The notes beneath the pieces are model-generated. The model worked only from the letters and a program-made list of their open reading frames with translations, was not told the DNA's origin and did not search any database. Below, piece by piece: positions 1 through 7,007 of a stretch of 17,442 nucleotides of DNA. Source of the DNA: an uncultured Collinsella sp. (GTDB lineage Bacteria; Actinomycetota; Coriobacteriia; Coriobacteriales; Coriobacteriaceae); the NCBI GenBank assembly GCA_900752475.1, contig CAADVJ010000131.1:1-17442 (forward strand), in the 5' to 3' direction. The stretch's first letter is position 1. Each line of letters begins with the position of its first letter. The position numbers and the translations under genes are program-made.

Positions 1-607
1 CGGCATTATTGGGGGGGCGCAAGAGCTTGCATGGGGTGCGGGCCCCCGTTCCCGAACCCTCCGCGACACCGTTGCCGCGCGACAGCCGCTGCGAAAAGAG
101 CAGGCAGATAAAGAGCGAGGTGCAGACAAAGGCTGCAATGGCGGGGGGAACATCGACAACGGCGCCGACGATGGCGCCCATCGTACACGAAACGCCCCAT
201 GTTGCGATGAGGATCACGTTGAGCACAAAGGACTCGCGCGGGCCCCAATCCTCCCCTTCAACCAACTTGGCAAGCGAGATGCCATATGCCTCCTCGGTAA
301 GTGTCGCGGCAACAGCCAGCGTCTGACGCTTCGAGGCACCCGTCAGATGCGGCGCGATCGATGCCGAGTAAAGCGCAAAACGCGAGGAGATGGCGGCAAC
401 GCTCGCGATAATCGAAGGTGCCGGTACGCCCGCCAGCCAAAGATTGCAAATCATAAACTGGCCGCTGCCCGTCACAAACGTGCTGCTCAGGGCAAAGACC
501 ATCCAGGGCTCCATTCCCGTCTGCCCCATGATCATTCCGCACGGCGCGCCTATTGCAACATAGGTAAGCATCACCGGCCAGACGGTTCTAACGATTTTGA
601 ACACCAT
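1..607 (-). CDS. azlC: AzlC family branched-chain amino acid export permease (partial, C-terminus off the left edge)
   Basis: The frame reads from ATG at 607 to the window edge without a stop (202 codons), so the C-terminus is missing. The AzlC family forms, with the small AzlD partner, an inner-membrane exporter of branched-chain amino acids. Visible family features are the hydrophobic N-terminus with an IGAPCGMIMGQTGM segment, a TGSGQF motif near residues 47-52, SRFALYSASIAPHL near 75-88 and LTEEAYGIS near 102-110, followed by two further hydrophobic stretches. AzlC is usually about 230 aa, so roughly 30 residues are cut off; azlD would be expected just beyond the edge. The start is preceded only by a modest AGGA about 10 nt upstream. 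The gene is divergent from the HD gene across a 126-bp spacer. Family assignment is firm; substrate is by family only. Confidence 0.85.
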   Translation of the reverse strand, partial: MVFKIVRTVWPVMLTYVAIGAPCGMIMGQTGMEPWMVFALSSTFVTGSGQFMICNLWLAGVPAPSIIASVAAISSRFALYSASIAPHLTGASKRQTLAVAATLTEEAYGISLAKLVEGEDWGPRESFVLNVILIATWGVSCTMGAIVGAVVDVPPAIAAFVCTSLFICLLFSQRLSRGNGVAEGSGTGARTPCKLLRPPNNA

Positions 608-733
608 ACGCTTCTCATCCTGACAAGGTCTCCGAGCCGCATGTAGCGATACGGCAGAATCATCATCCGACAGCAACCGAGTTCACCTACAATTGCCACC
701 GGATCGAAAGACACAACTTTTTAGGAAGTCATT

Positions 734-1546
734 ATGACAGCTATCGATCGAGACCGGGCGCGCGCGGCCTTCAAAAGCTACACCGATGCCTACGACGCCA
801 CCAACCCACGCATCGCGCTCAAAATCGAGCATACGTACCACGTGGCCGAGGCATGCGATACCGTAGCGCACGAGCAGGGCTGGTCGTCAGAAGATATTGA
901 CCTGGCATGGCTTTGCGGCCTGCTGCACGATATGGGCCGCTTTGAGCAGCTGCGACGCTGGGACACCTTTAAGGACGCCGAGAGCATGAGCCATGCGGCG
1001 CTGGGCATCGAGGTCCTCTTTGGCGAGAATCCCGCCGATGCACCCGCCACGACAAACATCCGTGACTTTATCGAAACCGGTGCGCATGACGAGCTCATCC
1101 GAGCGAGCATCGCCTATCACAGCGACTTTCGCCTGCCGGCACAACTCGACGAGCGTACACGGTGCTTCTGCGATATCGTGCGCGATGGTGACAAGATCGA
1201 CATTATGCGCACCATCGCCGACAGCACCGTCGACACCATCCTCAAAGTGGATGAGGACGCGTTTCTAGCAAGTCGCTTTTCGGTACCGACGCTTGCCGCC
1301 TTTGACGAGCATCGGTGCGTCGCGCGCGACGAGCGCAACGAGCCGGCGGACTACCTGGCGGGGCTCATCTGCTTTATGTTTGAGCTCGTCTATCCAGCAA
1401 GCCGCGCGCTGGCGCGCGAACAGGGCGATATCTACCGCCTGCTCGACGCACCCTTTGGCATTACGCGCCCCTTTACCAATCCCACCACGCAAGCGACCTG
1501 GGAGTGCCTAAAGGACGAGATGCGCGACTGGCTGGCGCGCGCCTAG
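734..1546 (+). CDS. HD domain-containing phosphohydrolase
   Basis: A 270-aa soluble protein of the HD metal-dependent phosphohydrolase superfamily. Visible elements are the first histidine in HTYHVAEA (H33/H36), the name-giving HD pair in LCGLLHDMGRF (H65-D66), SMSHAALG (H87), AYHSD (H129) and RDGDKID (D151/D153/D156). These together can build the usual metal site. Members hydrolyse nucleotides, cyclic dinucleotides or other phosphoesters, and the sequence does not reveal the substrate. The ATG is preceded by AGGAAG at 723-728, about 5 nt away. A possible -10 (TACAAT, 688-693) lies in the short spacer upstream, without a clear -35. There is no helicase or cas gene nearby, so it is not Cas3. 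Its stop codon overlaps that of the convergent etfA. Confidence 0.85.
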   Translation: MTAIDRDRARAAFKSYTDAYDATNPRIALKIEHTYHVAEACDTVAHEQGWSSEDIDLAWLCGLLHDMGRFEQLRRWDTFKDAESMSHAALGIEVLFGENPADAPATTNIRDFIETGAHDELIRASIAYHSDFRLPAQLDERTRCFCDIVRDGDKIDIMRTIADSTVDTILKVDEDAFLASRFSVPTLAAFDEHRCVARDERNEPADYLAGLICFMFELVYPASRALAREQGDIYRLLDAPFGITRPFTNPTTQATWECLKDEMRDWLARA

Positions 1547-2748
1547 CGCTCAAGCTGGGCCAGCAGCTCCTCGACGACCTCGACGGCATCGCCGACAACC
1601 TTGTACTGGGCAGCACCAAAAATGGGGGCATCCGGGTCCTCGTTGATGGCGATAATGCACTCCGCCCCACCGATGCCGGCAAGATGCTGGATGGCGCCCG
1701 AAACACCGATACTCACGAGAAGCTTGGGCGAAACCGATACGCCGGTCTGGCCAATCTGATGGCGATACTCCAACCAGCCGGCCTCCACGACAGGTCGCGT
1801 GCAACCAAGCTCGGCTCCCAGAGCCTCGGCGAGCCTTCGCATCAGGGGCAGATTCTTCTTGGAGCCAATGCCGCGGCCCACCACGACCAAGCGCTCGGCA
1901 TCGGCGATCGAGGCCTGCTGCCCCCACTCCTCGGCGGGAATCGAGATCTCGACACGAGCCTTAGCATCATCCGCAAGCGATATCTGGGTGATCGTGCCGG
2001 AGCGGCCGTAGTCAAAGTCGGGCGCCTTAAAGATGCCGGGACGAACCGTTGCCATCTGGGGACGATGATTGGGGCAGACGATGGTGGCCATCAGGTTGCC
2101 GCCAAACGCCGGACGCGTCTGCTGCAGCAGTCCCGTCTCCGCATCCATCGAAAGCACGGTGCAGTCAGCCGTAAGGCCCGTCTGCAAACGCACGGCAACG
2201 CCGGGTGCAAGTTCTCGACCAAAAGCGGTCGCGCCGTATAGAATGGCCTCGGGTTTGCGTTCGGCTACCAAATCGCAGATCAAGCGGGCGTAGACCTCCG
2301 CATCGTTTTGGCGCAGGCGCTCGTCGCGACAGGCCAGGACTTCGTCGGCGCCCGCGCAAACCAGATGCTCCAGGTCACCGAGAGAACCCTCGGAGCCCAT
2401 ACCGACCAGTGCCACCAGACGGCAGCCGCGAGCATCGGCAAGCTCGCGGCCCTTGCCCATAAGCTCGTAGGCCACGGGAGCCACCGTATCGCGCTCGTCG
2501 GTCTGCGCGAATACCCAAATATCTCGATATGCATCGAGGTCCACCGCACCAGCAGCCTCGTCACGCTCGATCGAGATAGCGTTGACAGGGCAGGCGTCGA
2601 CGCACCCGCCGCACAGGATACAGCCGTCGGTTACGTGGGCGCAGCGATTGGGGCGTTCGCCCTCCACCACAATACCGCCCGAGGCGCAGGCGCGAACGCA
2701 GCGACCGCAGCCAATGCAGGCTTCGCTATCGATAATCAGTCCGCTCAT
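1543..2748 (-). CDS. etfA: Electron transfer flavoprotein alpha subunit with N-terminal 2x[4Fe-4S] ferredoxin domain
   Basis: A 401-aa EtfA with a ferredoxin-like extension. Two CxxCxxCxxxC clusters are visible, at C11/C14/C17/C21 and C43/C46/C49/C53. They are followed by the EtfA N-domain and the C-terminal FAD-binding domain (VVGRGIGSKKN, HQIGQTGVSVSP, IGVSGAIQHLAG, AINEDPDAPIF). This domain order is typical of EtfA in the LctBCD lactate dehydrogenase and CarCDE caffeyl-CoA reductase of Acetobacterium, where it carries electrons between flavin and ferredoxin. It would form a cytoplasmic complex with EtfB and the upstream FAD oxidoreductase. The ATG directly follows the etfB stop (TAGATG), with GAGGAG about 10 nt upstream, so translation is probably coupled. 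The assignment is strong; bifurcating function is inferred from architecture and operon. Confidence 0.93.
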   Translation of the reverse strand: MSGLIIDSEACIGCGRCVRACASGGIVVEGERPNRCAHVTDGCILCGGCVDACPVNAISIERDEAAGAVDLDAYRDIWVFAQTDERDTVAPVAYELMGKGRELADARGCRLVALVGMGSEGSLGDLEHLVCAGADEVLACRDERLRQNDAEVYARLICDLVAERKPEAILYGATAFGRELAPGVAVRLQTGLTADCTVLSMDAETGLLQQTRPAFGGNLMATIVCPNHRPQMATVRPGIFKAPDFDYGRSGTITQISLADDAKARVEISIPAEEWGQQASIADAERLVVVGRGIGSKKNLPLMRRLAEALGAELGCTRPVVEAGWLEYRHQIGQTGVSVSPKLLVSIGVSGAIQHLAGIGGAECIIAINEDPDAPIFGAAQYKVVGDAVEVVEELLAQLER

Positions 2749-3564
2749 CTATGCCATCTCCTCGATAATCTTGGCGAGTTTTGCCGCCTGCTCGGACGCC
2801 GTGCCCTCAACAACCTCGCACGTTTGGTCACGGTCGGGCACAAACGAGCGCACGACCTGCGTCGGCGAACCGGCAAGACCACAACGAGCGGGATCGGCAT
2901 GCACATCGGCGGCAGAGACCACGCGTACGTCCGCTTCCTCGGCCGCGCGAATACCGGCAATACTCGGCATACGCAACTGGCCAATCTCCTTGGCAGTCGT
3001 CATCGCGCACGGCATCTCAAGATACACCGTCTCCTCGCCGGCATCGCATCCGTGAATGAGCGTCAGCGAGCCACAGGTCGTAAAGCCCGCGCTCTGCACG
3101 CAACTCACGTCGGTCACGCAGGGAATCTCAAAGGCTCCGGCAAGCTCGGGACCGATCTGGGCCGTATCGCCATCCACCGCCATCTTGCCGCAGATGAGCA
3201 GGTCGAAATCCTCGTCGAGCGCCTCGACGCCGCACTTGAGGGCATAGGTGGTTGCCAGGGTATCGGCACCTGCAAAGGCGCGATCGGTCAGCAGCAGCGC
3301 GTCGTCGGCACCTCGAGCGATGCAGTCGCGCAGCAGCGACTCGGTCGCGGGGATGCCCATCGACACCACCGTTACGCGCACGTCCATGCCAAAGCCGATA
3401 AAGTCATCTTTCAGCGTCAGCGCGCATTCCAAAGCGCTCGCATCAAAGGGATTAATGACCGCCTGCTTGCCATCGCGCACGATGGTATTGGTCTTGGGGT
3501 CCATCTTGACCTCGGTGCTGCCCGGCACGGCCTTGACGCACACCACCATATGGAAATCGCTCAT
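2749..3564 (-). CDS. etfB: Electron transfer flavoprotein beta subunit (bifurcating type)
   Basis: A 271-aa EtfB/FixA family protein. Family signatures are MVVCVKAVPG at the N-terminus, VINPFDASALECAL (residues 37-50), FAGADTLATTYAL near 97-109, and the flavin/nucleotide-binding segment CGKMAVDGDTAQIGPELA at about 125-142. In bifurcating Etf complexes this subunit carries the NAD(H)-linked FAD and exchanges electrons with NAD. The gene lies between the FAD oxidoreductase and etfA in one operon. Two starts are possible: GTG at 3570, overlapping the upstream stop as GTGA, or ATG at 3564. The GGGGG-type ribosome site (3574-3578) is only 3 nt from the GTG but 9 nt from the ATG, so I chose the ATG. 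NAD coupling is family knowledge and not visible as a single motif. Confidence 0.92.
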   Translation of the reverse strand: MSDFHMVVCVKAVPGSTEVKMDPKTNTIVRDGKQAVINPFDASALECALTLKDDFIGFGMDVRVTVVSMGIPATESLLRDCIARGADDALLLTDRAFAGADTLATTYALKCGVEALDEDFDLLICGKMAVDGDTAQIGPELAGAFEIPCVTDVSCVQSAGFTTCGSLTLIHGCDAGEETVYLEMPCAMTTAKEIGQLRMPSIAGIRAAEEADVRVVSAADVHADPARCGLAGSPTQVVRSFVPDRDQTCEVVEGTASEQAAKLAKIIEEMA

Positions 3565-3566
3565 CT

Positions 3567-5168
3567 TCACGCGCCCCCTTTCTGGACGAGCTCATCCAAG
3601 AGCTTCTCCGAAAACAGGTTGCCGCGACCCAGCTGCCCGTCGGGATCGAGCTGGAGCTTGAGCCGCGCCGACTCGACCATGGCCTCGTGACCGTACATCG
3701 TCTCCAAAAAGCCCGCCTTGATCTTGCCGACGCCGTGCTCGGCAGAAACGGCACCGCCCATGGCCGTGACCTCGGAAGCCCACTGGGCAAAGAGTTCTCC
3801 ACCGCGACGGTAGTCTTGCGCGTCACGCGGCAGGATGTTCACATGCAGATGGTTGTTGCCGATGTGCCCCCAAGCAGCAGATTCAAGCCCGCTTTCGGCC
3901 AGTGTGCGGCGATAGAGGGCCACGACATCGGCAAGGCGCGCGTTGGGCACCGACATATCCGACCCCAGCTTGGTAATGGTGGGGTCGGTGCGGCGACGCT
4001 CGTCGATAAGCATATTGACGCTCTCGGGGACCGCATGGCGGAAGAACCGCTGGCACTCGCGATCAACCTCGGTGCGCGCGACCCATGTCGCATCGTCGCG
4101 GCCACCCGTAAACTCGAGCACCCATCCCAGGTGGTACAGTTCCTCGGTCGCCTGGGCCTCGTCATCGCAGTCGAGCTCCACGTAGACACAGACCTTGGCC
4201 TCTTTGTCGAGTGCCGGCAGCGAGGCAAACGCGGTCGACTGCTCGCGCTGGCGGCGAAGGATATCCAAAGCGCCGGCATCGAAATACTCGATAGCGGCGG
4301 CATGGGACAGCACGGGACGCACGGAATCGGTAAAGGACACCGCCTTGTCTTCGCTATCGAAAAAGCAGCTCACACCCCAAACGACCGCAGGCGCCGCCTG
4401 CAGGGCAATCTCGAGCTCGGTGATAACGCCGAGCGTGCCGCAAGCACCGATAAAGAGGTCGATGGCGTCCATTTCGTCCGCAACGAAATAGCCTGAGGCA
4501 TTTTTTGTCTTGGGCATGGTATAGCCGGGAAGATCGAGCTCGAGCGTACGGCCCGCTGCCGTCACGAGCGACAGGTGGCGGCCCTGGGCAAAAGCCTCGC
4601 CGCGCTGAAGCTCAAGCAAATCGCCATCAGCCAGTGCGACGTGGAGTCCCGTGATATGTGGGCGCATGGGACCGTAGGCGTAGCTGCGGGCACCAGAGGC
4701 GTTACATGCCGCCATGCCGCCCAGACAGGCAGACGTCTCGGTGGGATCGGTGGGAAAGAACTGCTCGGGGGCCTCTTGGAACTCCTCGTAGGCCTCAAGC
4801 GATGCCTGGTCCCAACCAGCAGTCGGCAGCACCTTCTTGCTCAGCTGCTTGCGCAGCTCCGAGAGCACAACGCCCGGCTCCACGCGCAGCAGAAATTGGC
4901 CTTGTTCATCGCGGCGAAGGCCCAAGTAGCGATTCATACGGGAAGTATTGAGGATATGCCCGCCGTGGGGCACGGCACCGGCGGCAAGGCCGGTTCGGGC
5001 GCCCTGAACCGTTACCGGGGCACGCTCGGCATGGAGCTTTTCCAAAATGGCACGGACCTCGTCTTCCGTTGTCGGAAACGAGATGCTCGAGGCCTCGCCC
5101 GATGCGCGAGACTCATCGCGACCATACTCTTCGAACTCGTCGGTGAAGGGTTTGATGGTTGCAGACAC
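3567..5168 (-). CDS. FAD-binding oxidoreductase, GlcD/LctD type (probable lactate dehydrogenase subunit)
   Basis: A 533-aa flavoprotein of the GlcD / D-lactate dehydrogenase family. The PCMH-type FAD domain shows VQGARTGLAAGAVPHGG (54-70), FFPTDPTETSACLGGMAACN (137-156) and GACGTLGVITE (241-251). The FAD-oxidase C-terminal domain shows GHIGNNHLHVN (434-444) and GGAVSAEHGVGK (471-482), where histidines serve metal and substrate binding. Joined to EtfB and ferredoxin-EtfA, this is the set that oxidises lactate with NAD while co-oxidising reduced ferredoxin. The start is GTG at 5168 with GGGGGAG 5 nt upstream. The order here is oxidase-etfB-etfA, whereas in Acetobacterium lctBCD the oxidase is last. 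No lactate permease or racemase is in view. Glycolate or another 2-hydroxyacid is possible; lactate is the best inference. Confidence 0.9.
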   Translation of the reverse strand: MSATIKPFTDEFEEYGRDESRASGEASSISFPTTEDEVRAILEKLHAERAPVTVQGARTGLAAGAVPHGGHILNTSRMNRYLGLRRDEQGQFLLRVEPGVVLSELRKQLSKKVLPTAGWDQASLEAYEEFQEAPEQFFPTDPTETSACLGGMAACNASGARSYAYGPMRPHITGLHVALADGDLLELQRGEAFAQGRHLSLVTAAGRTLELDLPGYTMPKTKNASGYFVADEMDAIDLFIGACGTLGVITELEIALQAAPAVVWGVSCFFDSEDKAVSFTDSVRPVLSHAAAIEYFDAGALDILRRQREQSTAFASLPALDKEAKVCVYVELDCDDEAQATEELYHLGWVLEFTGGRDDATWVARTEVDRECQRFFRHAVPESVNMLIDERRRTDPTITKLGSDMSVPNARLADVVALYRRTLAESGLESAAWGHIGNNHLHVNILPRDAQDYRRGGELFAQWASEVTAMGGAVSAEHGVGKIKAGFLETMYGHEAMVESARLKLQLDPDGQLGRGNLFSEKLLDELVQKGGA

Positions 5169-5352
5169 GCGAACTCCCCCTTTAGCTAACTACAGTGTTT
5201 GCAGGGAGATGTTACCGCATCGTTTCGTCGACGTGTTCGAGACCGTCTCCATAATTGGCGATTTTTACGTTCGTGCAATTCGGCGAGCGGCTTGATTTCC
5301 TCGGCAGGCGATGCTTTTGGCACATATGGCCCCGCCGTCGCCGACCGCGCGA

Positions 5353-5381
5353 TTGTCGCTTGAAAAAAGTTGGAGTATTTT
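5353..5381 (+). promoter_or_regulatory. Possible sigma-70-type promoter for the surface locus
   Basis: TTGTCG (5353-5358) and TATTTT (5376-5381) are separated by 17 bp in an AT-rich patch of an otherwise GC-rich region. A transcript starting near 5388 would have a leader of about 125 nt carrying the TTGGTCA repeats and the 5470-5493 hairpin. The match to consensus is partial. Confidence 0.3.
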
Positions 5382-5422
5382 TTGCCGCCTTTTACCTGCG
5401 GAGACACCAATCCGTCAAGCAT

Positions 5423-5440
5423 TTGGTCAGCAATTGGTCA
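5423..5440. repeat. Direct repeat TTGGTCA x2, 11-bp period
   Basis: TTGGTCA occurs at 5423-5429 and again at 5434-5440, one helical turn apart. An ACCAAT at 5406-5411 forms an inverted match to ATTGGT at 5433-5438. Half-sites of the form TTGGT resemble those of FadR-subfamily GntR regulators (TTGGT-n3-ACCAA), the class that includes lactate regulators LldR and LctA. No complete palindrome of that type is present, so regulator identity is speculative. Confidence 0.4.
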
Positions 5441-5469
5441 CGTAGTGGCTGATACCGTCGGCATCGACA

Positions 5470-5493
5470 GCCAAAACCGACAGAAGTTTTGGC
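5470..5493 (+). promoter_or_regulatory. Leader hairpin upstream of the 98-aa gene
   Basis: GCCAAAAC (5470-5477) and GTTTTGGC (5486-5493) form a perfect 8-bp stem with an 8-nt loop. It ends 9 nt before the GGGAGG ribosome site of the next gene. There is no T-run after it, so it does not look like an intrinsic terminator. It may act as a leader element or as a protein-binding palindrome. Confidence 0.4.
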
Positions 5494-5514
5494 CCCAGAA
5501 GCAGGGAGGTTCCC

Positions 5515-5811
5515 ATGGCATATTACTGGCCCCAGTACGGCATCGCCATCGAAGTCGACGACGATCCCCATCTCCTGCCTTTCGACGAAGAGGCATTCCC
5601 CGATACGACGGTCTACCACGTTACCACCGATGTGATCTGCGACCCCGAGTCGTTCTCGGCGCTCGCCCACCGCATCGCGCATATCCACGACATCGAGCTC
5701 CCTCCCAACTTCGACGAGCTTGTCTACTCACGCCGCCTGATGCTTCACATGCTCTTTGGAGCGAACCCGTCCACCTTTGCGCGCATCTATACCGCCAAGG
5801 ATGCCGCATGA
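5515..5811 (+). CDS. Conserved-looking 98-aa hypothetical protein, first gene of the surface locus
   Basis: A small soluble protein of 98 aa with a well-placed AGGGAGG (5503-5509) 5 nt before ATG. It is acidic, starts MAYYWPQYGIAIEVDDDPH, and continues with a YHVTTDVICDPESFSALAHR segment. I see no signal peptide or membrane segment. The pattern of an aromatic start, an IEVDDD strand, then a VT strand and DPE-F helix vaguely resembles the C-terminal core of endonuclease-like (DUF559-type) proteins. The lysine and much of that fold are missing, so this is only an impression. Its stop overlaps the next start (ATGA), so the two genes are translationally coupled. Function unknown. Confidence 0.8.
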   Translation: MAYYWPQYGIAIEVDDDPHLLPFDEEAFPDTTVYHVTTDVICDPESFSALAHRIAHIHDIELPPNFDELVYSRRLMLHMLFGANPSTFARIYTAKDAA

Positions 5812-6317
5812 GCGCGAAGAAGCCACCCCACTTTGCAGGCGTGGGTCGTCGCAAGAAGCTCATCGTTGCCTGCTTGGCCATCGTCTGTGCCCTTGTCGCC
5901 GTAGGACTATACGCTTGGCAGTCGCAGCCCGTACCCGAGGCGGGCGCTTCGGTTACGACGGCCGAGGGCAAAACGCGTCAGGAAATCCAAGATGAGCTCG
6001 ACGCCATCGTCCGCGACAACATGATGACGATTTCGGTCGCACCGGTCGCTCAGCTGCAGGAGGACGGCAAGCTGCGCGTCAACGTGCAAAACGTCCAAGA
6101 CAATAAATTTCCCCAGCGATTCCGCGTCATCCAAAACGACGAGACCATGTACGAATCCGGTGTGGTCGAGACCGGCAAGACAATCGAAACGTGCCCCGCC
6201 GGCGACATCAAAGAAGGCGAGGCGTACATCGAGATCCAGGCACTCGATGCCAAGACCCTCGACAGCCACGGCAATCCGACACGTGTCAAGGTGCGGGTTG
6301 AGCAAGCCGAGAACTAG
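5808..6317 (+). CDS. Single-pass membrane protein with small extracellular domain
   Basis: A 169-aa protein. A basic N-terminus (GRRKK) is followed by one membrane helix at about residues 18-36, then about 130 residues outside the cell. The ectodomain contains RQEIQDELDAIVRDNMMTISVAP, a beta-rich section with GKLRVNVQNVQ and MYESGVVETGKTIE, and a final strand RVKVRVE. This looks like an immunoglobulin-like fold. From memory, gut Firmicutes and Actinobacteria have comparable small anchored proteins with a 'MMxISI' element beside secreted fibre-like proteins; I could not check this. The ATG at 5808 overlaps the upstream stop by ATGA. The frame stays open further upstream, but that part overlaps the 98-aa gene and lacks a ribosome site. 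Function unknown. Confidence 0.82.
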   Translation: MSAKKPPHFAGVGRRKKLIVACLAIVCALVAVGLYAWQSQPVPEAGASVTTAEGKTRQEIQDELDAIVRDNMMTISVAPVAQLQEDGKLRVNVQNVQDNKFPQRFRVIQNDETMYESGVVETGKTIETCPAGDIKEGEAYIEIQALDAKTLDSHGNPTRVKVRVEQAEN

Positions 6318-6370
6318 CTTTTCCGGCCGACGCGGCACCGCACGCAATTCACCAGCATTCGTCCAATCAT

Positions 6371-6387
6371 CGCGGGGACGGCCCGCG
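6371..6387 (+). promoter_or_regulatory. GC-rich hairpin in the leader of the 199-aa secreted protein gene
   Basis: CGCGGG (6371-6376) and CCCGCG (6382-6387) form a perfect 6-bp stem with a 5-nt loop, just ahead of the AAAGGA ribosome site. There is no downstream T-run. It could stabilise or separate the mRNA segments of the locus; in GC-rich DNA a chance hairpin is also possible. Confidence 0.3.
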
Positions 6388-6407
6388 GCGAATAGAAAGG
6401 AACGACC

Positions 6408-7007
6408 ATGGACATCACCAGGAACATGAACGGAGCCAGAGCGCTCGTCGTGGGCGCAGGGCTCGCGCTCGCGCTCGCAATGGGCGCCGCCCCGACGCCA
6501 GCTATGGCGGCCGGGCGCGTTGGAACCACGAAAGTAATGGTCAGGACCGAGATCGACAACGTTGAGTTCAAAGTTCCGACGGTTATTCCCTTCGTCGCCA
6601 AGGCCGACGGCACGCTTCAGGGCCCCTCAGAAGACGCGACCACCATCGACAATCATTCGGCCTACGGCATCCATGTCACCAACATGAAGATCGACGCCAT
6701 GAACACCTGGACCATTGCTGCCGACGCCAAGGCCGGAACCGCGCAGAACTCCATCGACTTTAAGGTCGGCCCCGACGGCGCACTCCAGAACGCCAGCGCC
6801 GCAATGCAGGGGACGGGCCTCGATCTTTCCAAGAACGCAGCCTTCGACATGGGCTACCAGGGCATTGCCGGCGGCACGGACAAAATTAAGCTCAAGACAA
6901 GCGGAAACGTCGCCCGCGTCACGCGCGACATCTTCCGCGTAACCGGCGAAGGCGATCAGGTTGCAACGATCACCTGGACGGTCGAGCCCGGTGCGCACAC
7001 GGCATAA
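6408..7007 (+). CDS. Secreted beta-rich surface protein of unknown function
   Basis: A 199-aa protein with a clear signal peptide: basic start, a long Ala/Leu hydrophobic core and a likely cleavage site after PAMA (near residue 34). The mature part of about 165 aa is beta-strand-rich with patterned motifs: FKVPTVIPFVAKADGT, IDNHSAYGIHVTNMKI, NSIDFKVGPDG, GGTDKIKLKTSGNVARV and a closing VATITWTVEPG. It has no cysteines, no membrane helix and no sorting signal of its own. The plan is reminiscent of WxL/TasA-like surface or matrix proteins in general layout, but I do not recognise a named family. ATG has AAAGGA about 8 nt upstream. It overlaps the following LAQTG gene, suggesting a shared function. 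Confidence 0.85.
   Translation: MDITRNMNGARALVVGAGLALALAMGAAPTPAMAAGRVGTTKVMVRTEIDNVEFKVPTVIPFVAKADGTLQGPSEDATTIDNHSAYGIHVTNMKIDAMNTWTIAADAKAGTAQNSIDFKVGPDGALQNASAAMQGTGLDLSKNAAFDMGYQGIAGGTDKIKLKTSGNVARVTRDIFRVTGEGDQVATITWTVEPGAHTA

Larger units (their letters stand above)
5169..5514. other. 346-bp divergent intergenic region upstream of the lactate operon and the surface locus
   Basis: No convincing gene is seen here. The spacer holds a possible plus-strand promoter (5353-5381), a direct TTGGTCA repeat (5423-5440), an 8-bp-stem hairpin (5470-5493) and the GGGAGG ribosome site of the next gene. On the minus strand an open frame (5186-5422) has no ribosome site and is listed only as a finding. 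For the lactate operon a weak minus-strand promoter is conceivable around 5240-5280, but no good -35/-10 pair stands out. Confidence 0.6.

Noticed and set aside
734..1546. Cas3-type HD nuclease or part of a CRISPR system
   Set aside because: No helicase domain, no other cas genes and no repeat array nearby; the size and motifs fit a small HD phosphohydrolase.
2308..3690. Long plus-strand open frame (460 codons) opposite etfA/etfB
   Set aside because: It is the antisense shadow of etfA and etfB in GC-rich DNA: His/Arg/Gly-rich composition, no family motifs, no ribosome site, while the minus-strand frames are clear Etf proteins.
5370..5807. N-terminal extension of the 169-aa membrane protein
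   Set aside because: The frame is open upstream, but it overlaps the 98-aa gene, has Arg/Pro-rich shadow composition and lacks a ribosome site. The ATGA-coupled start at 5808 gives a normal membrane-anchor N-terminus.
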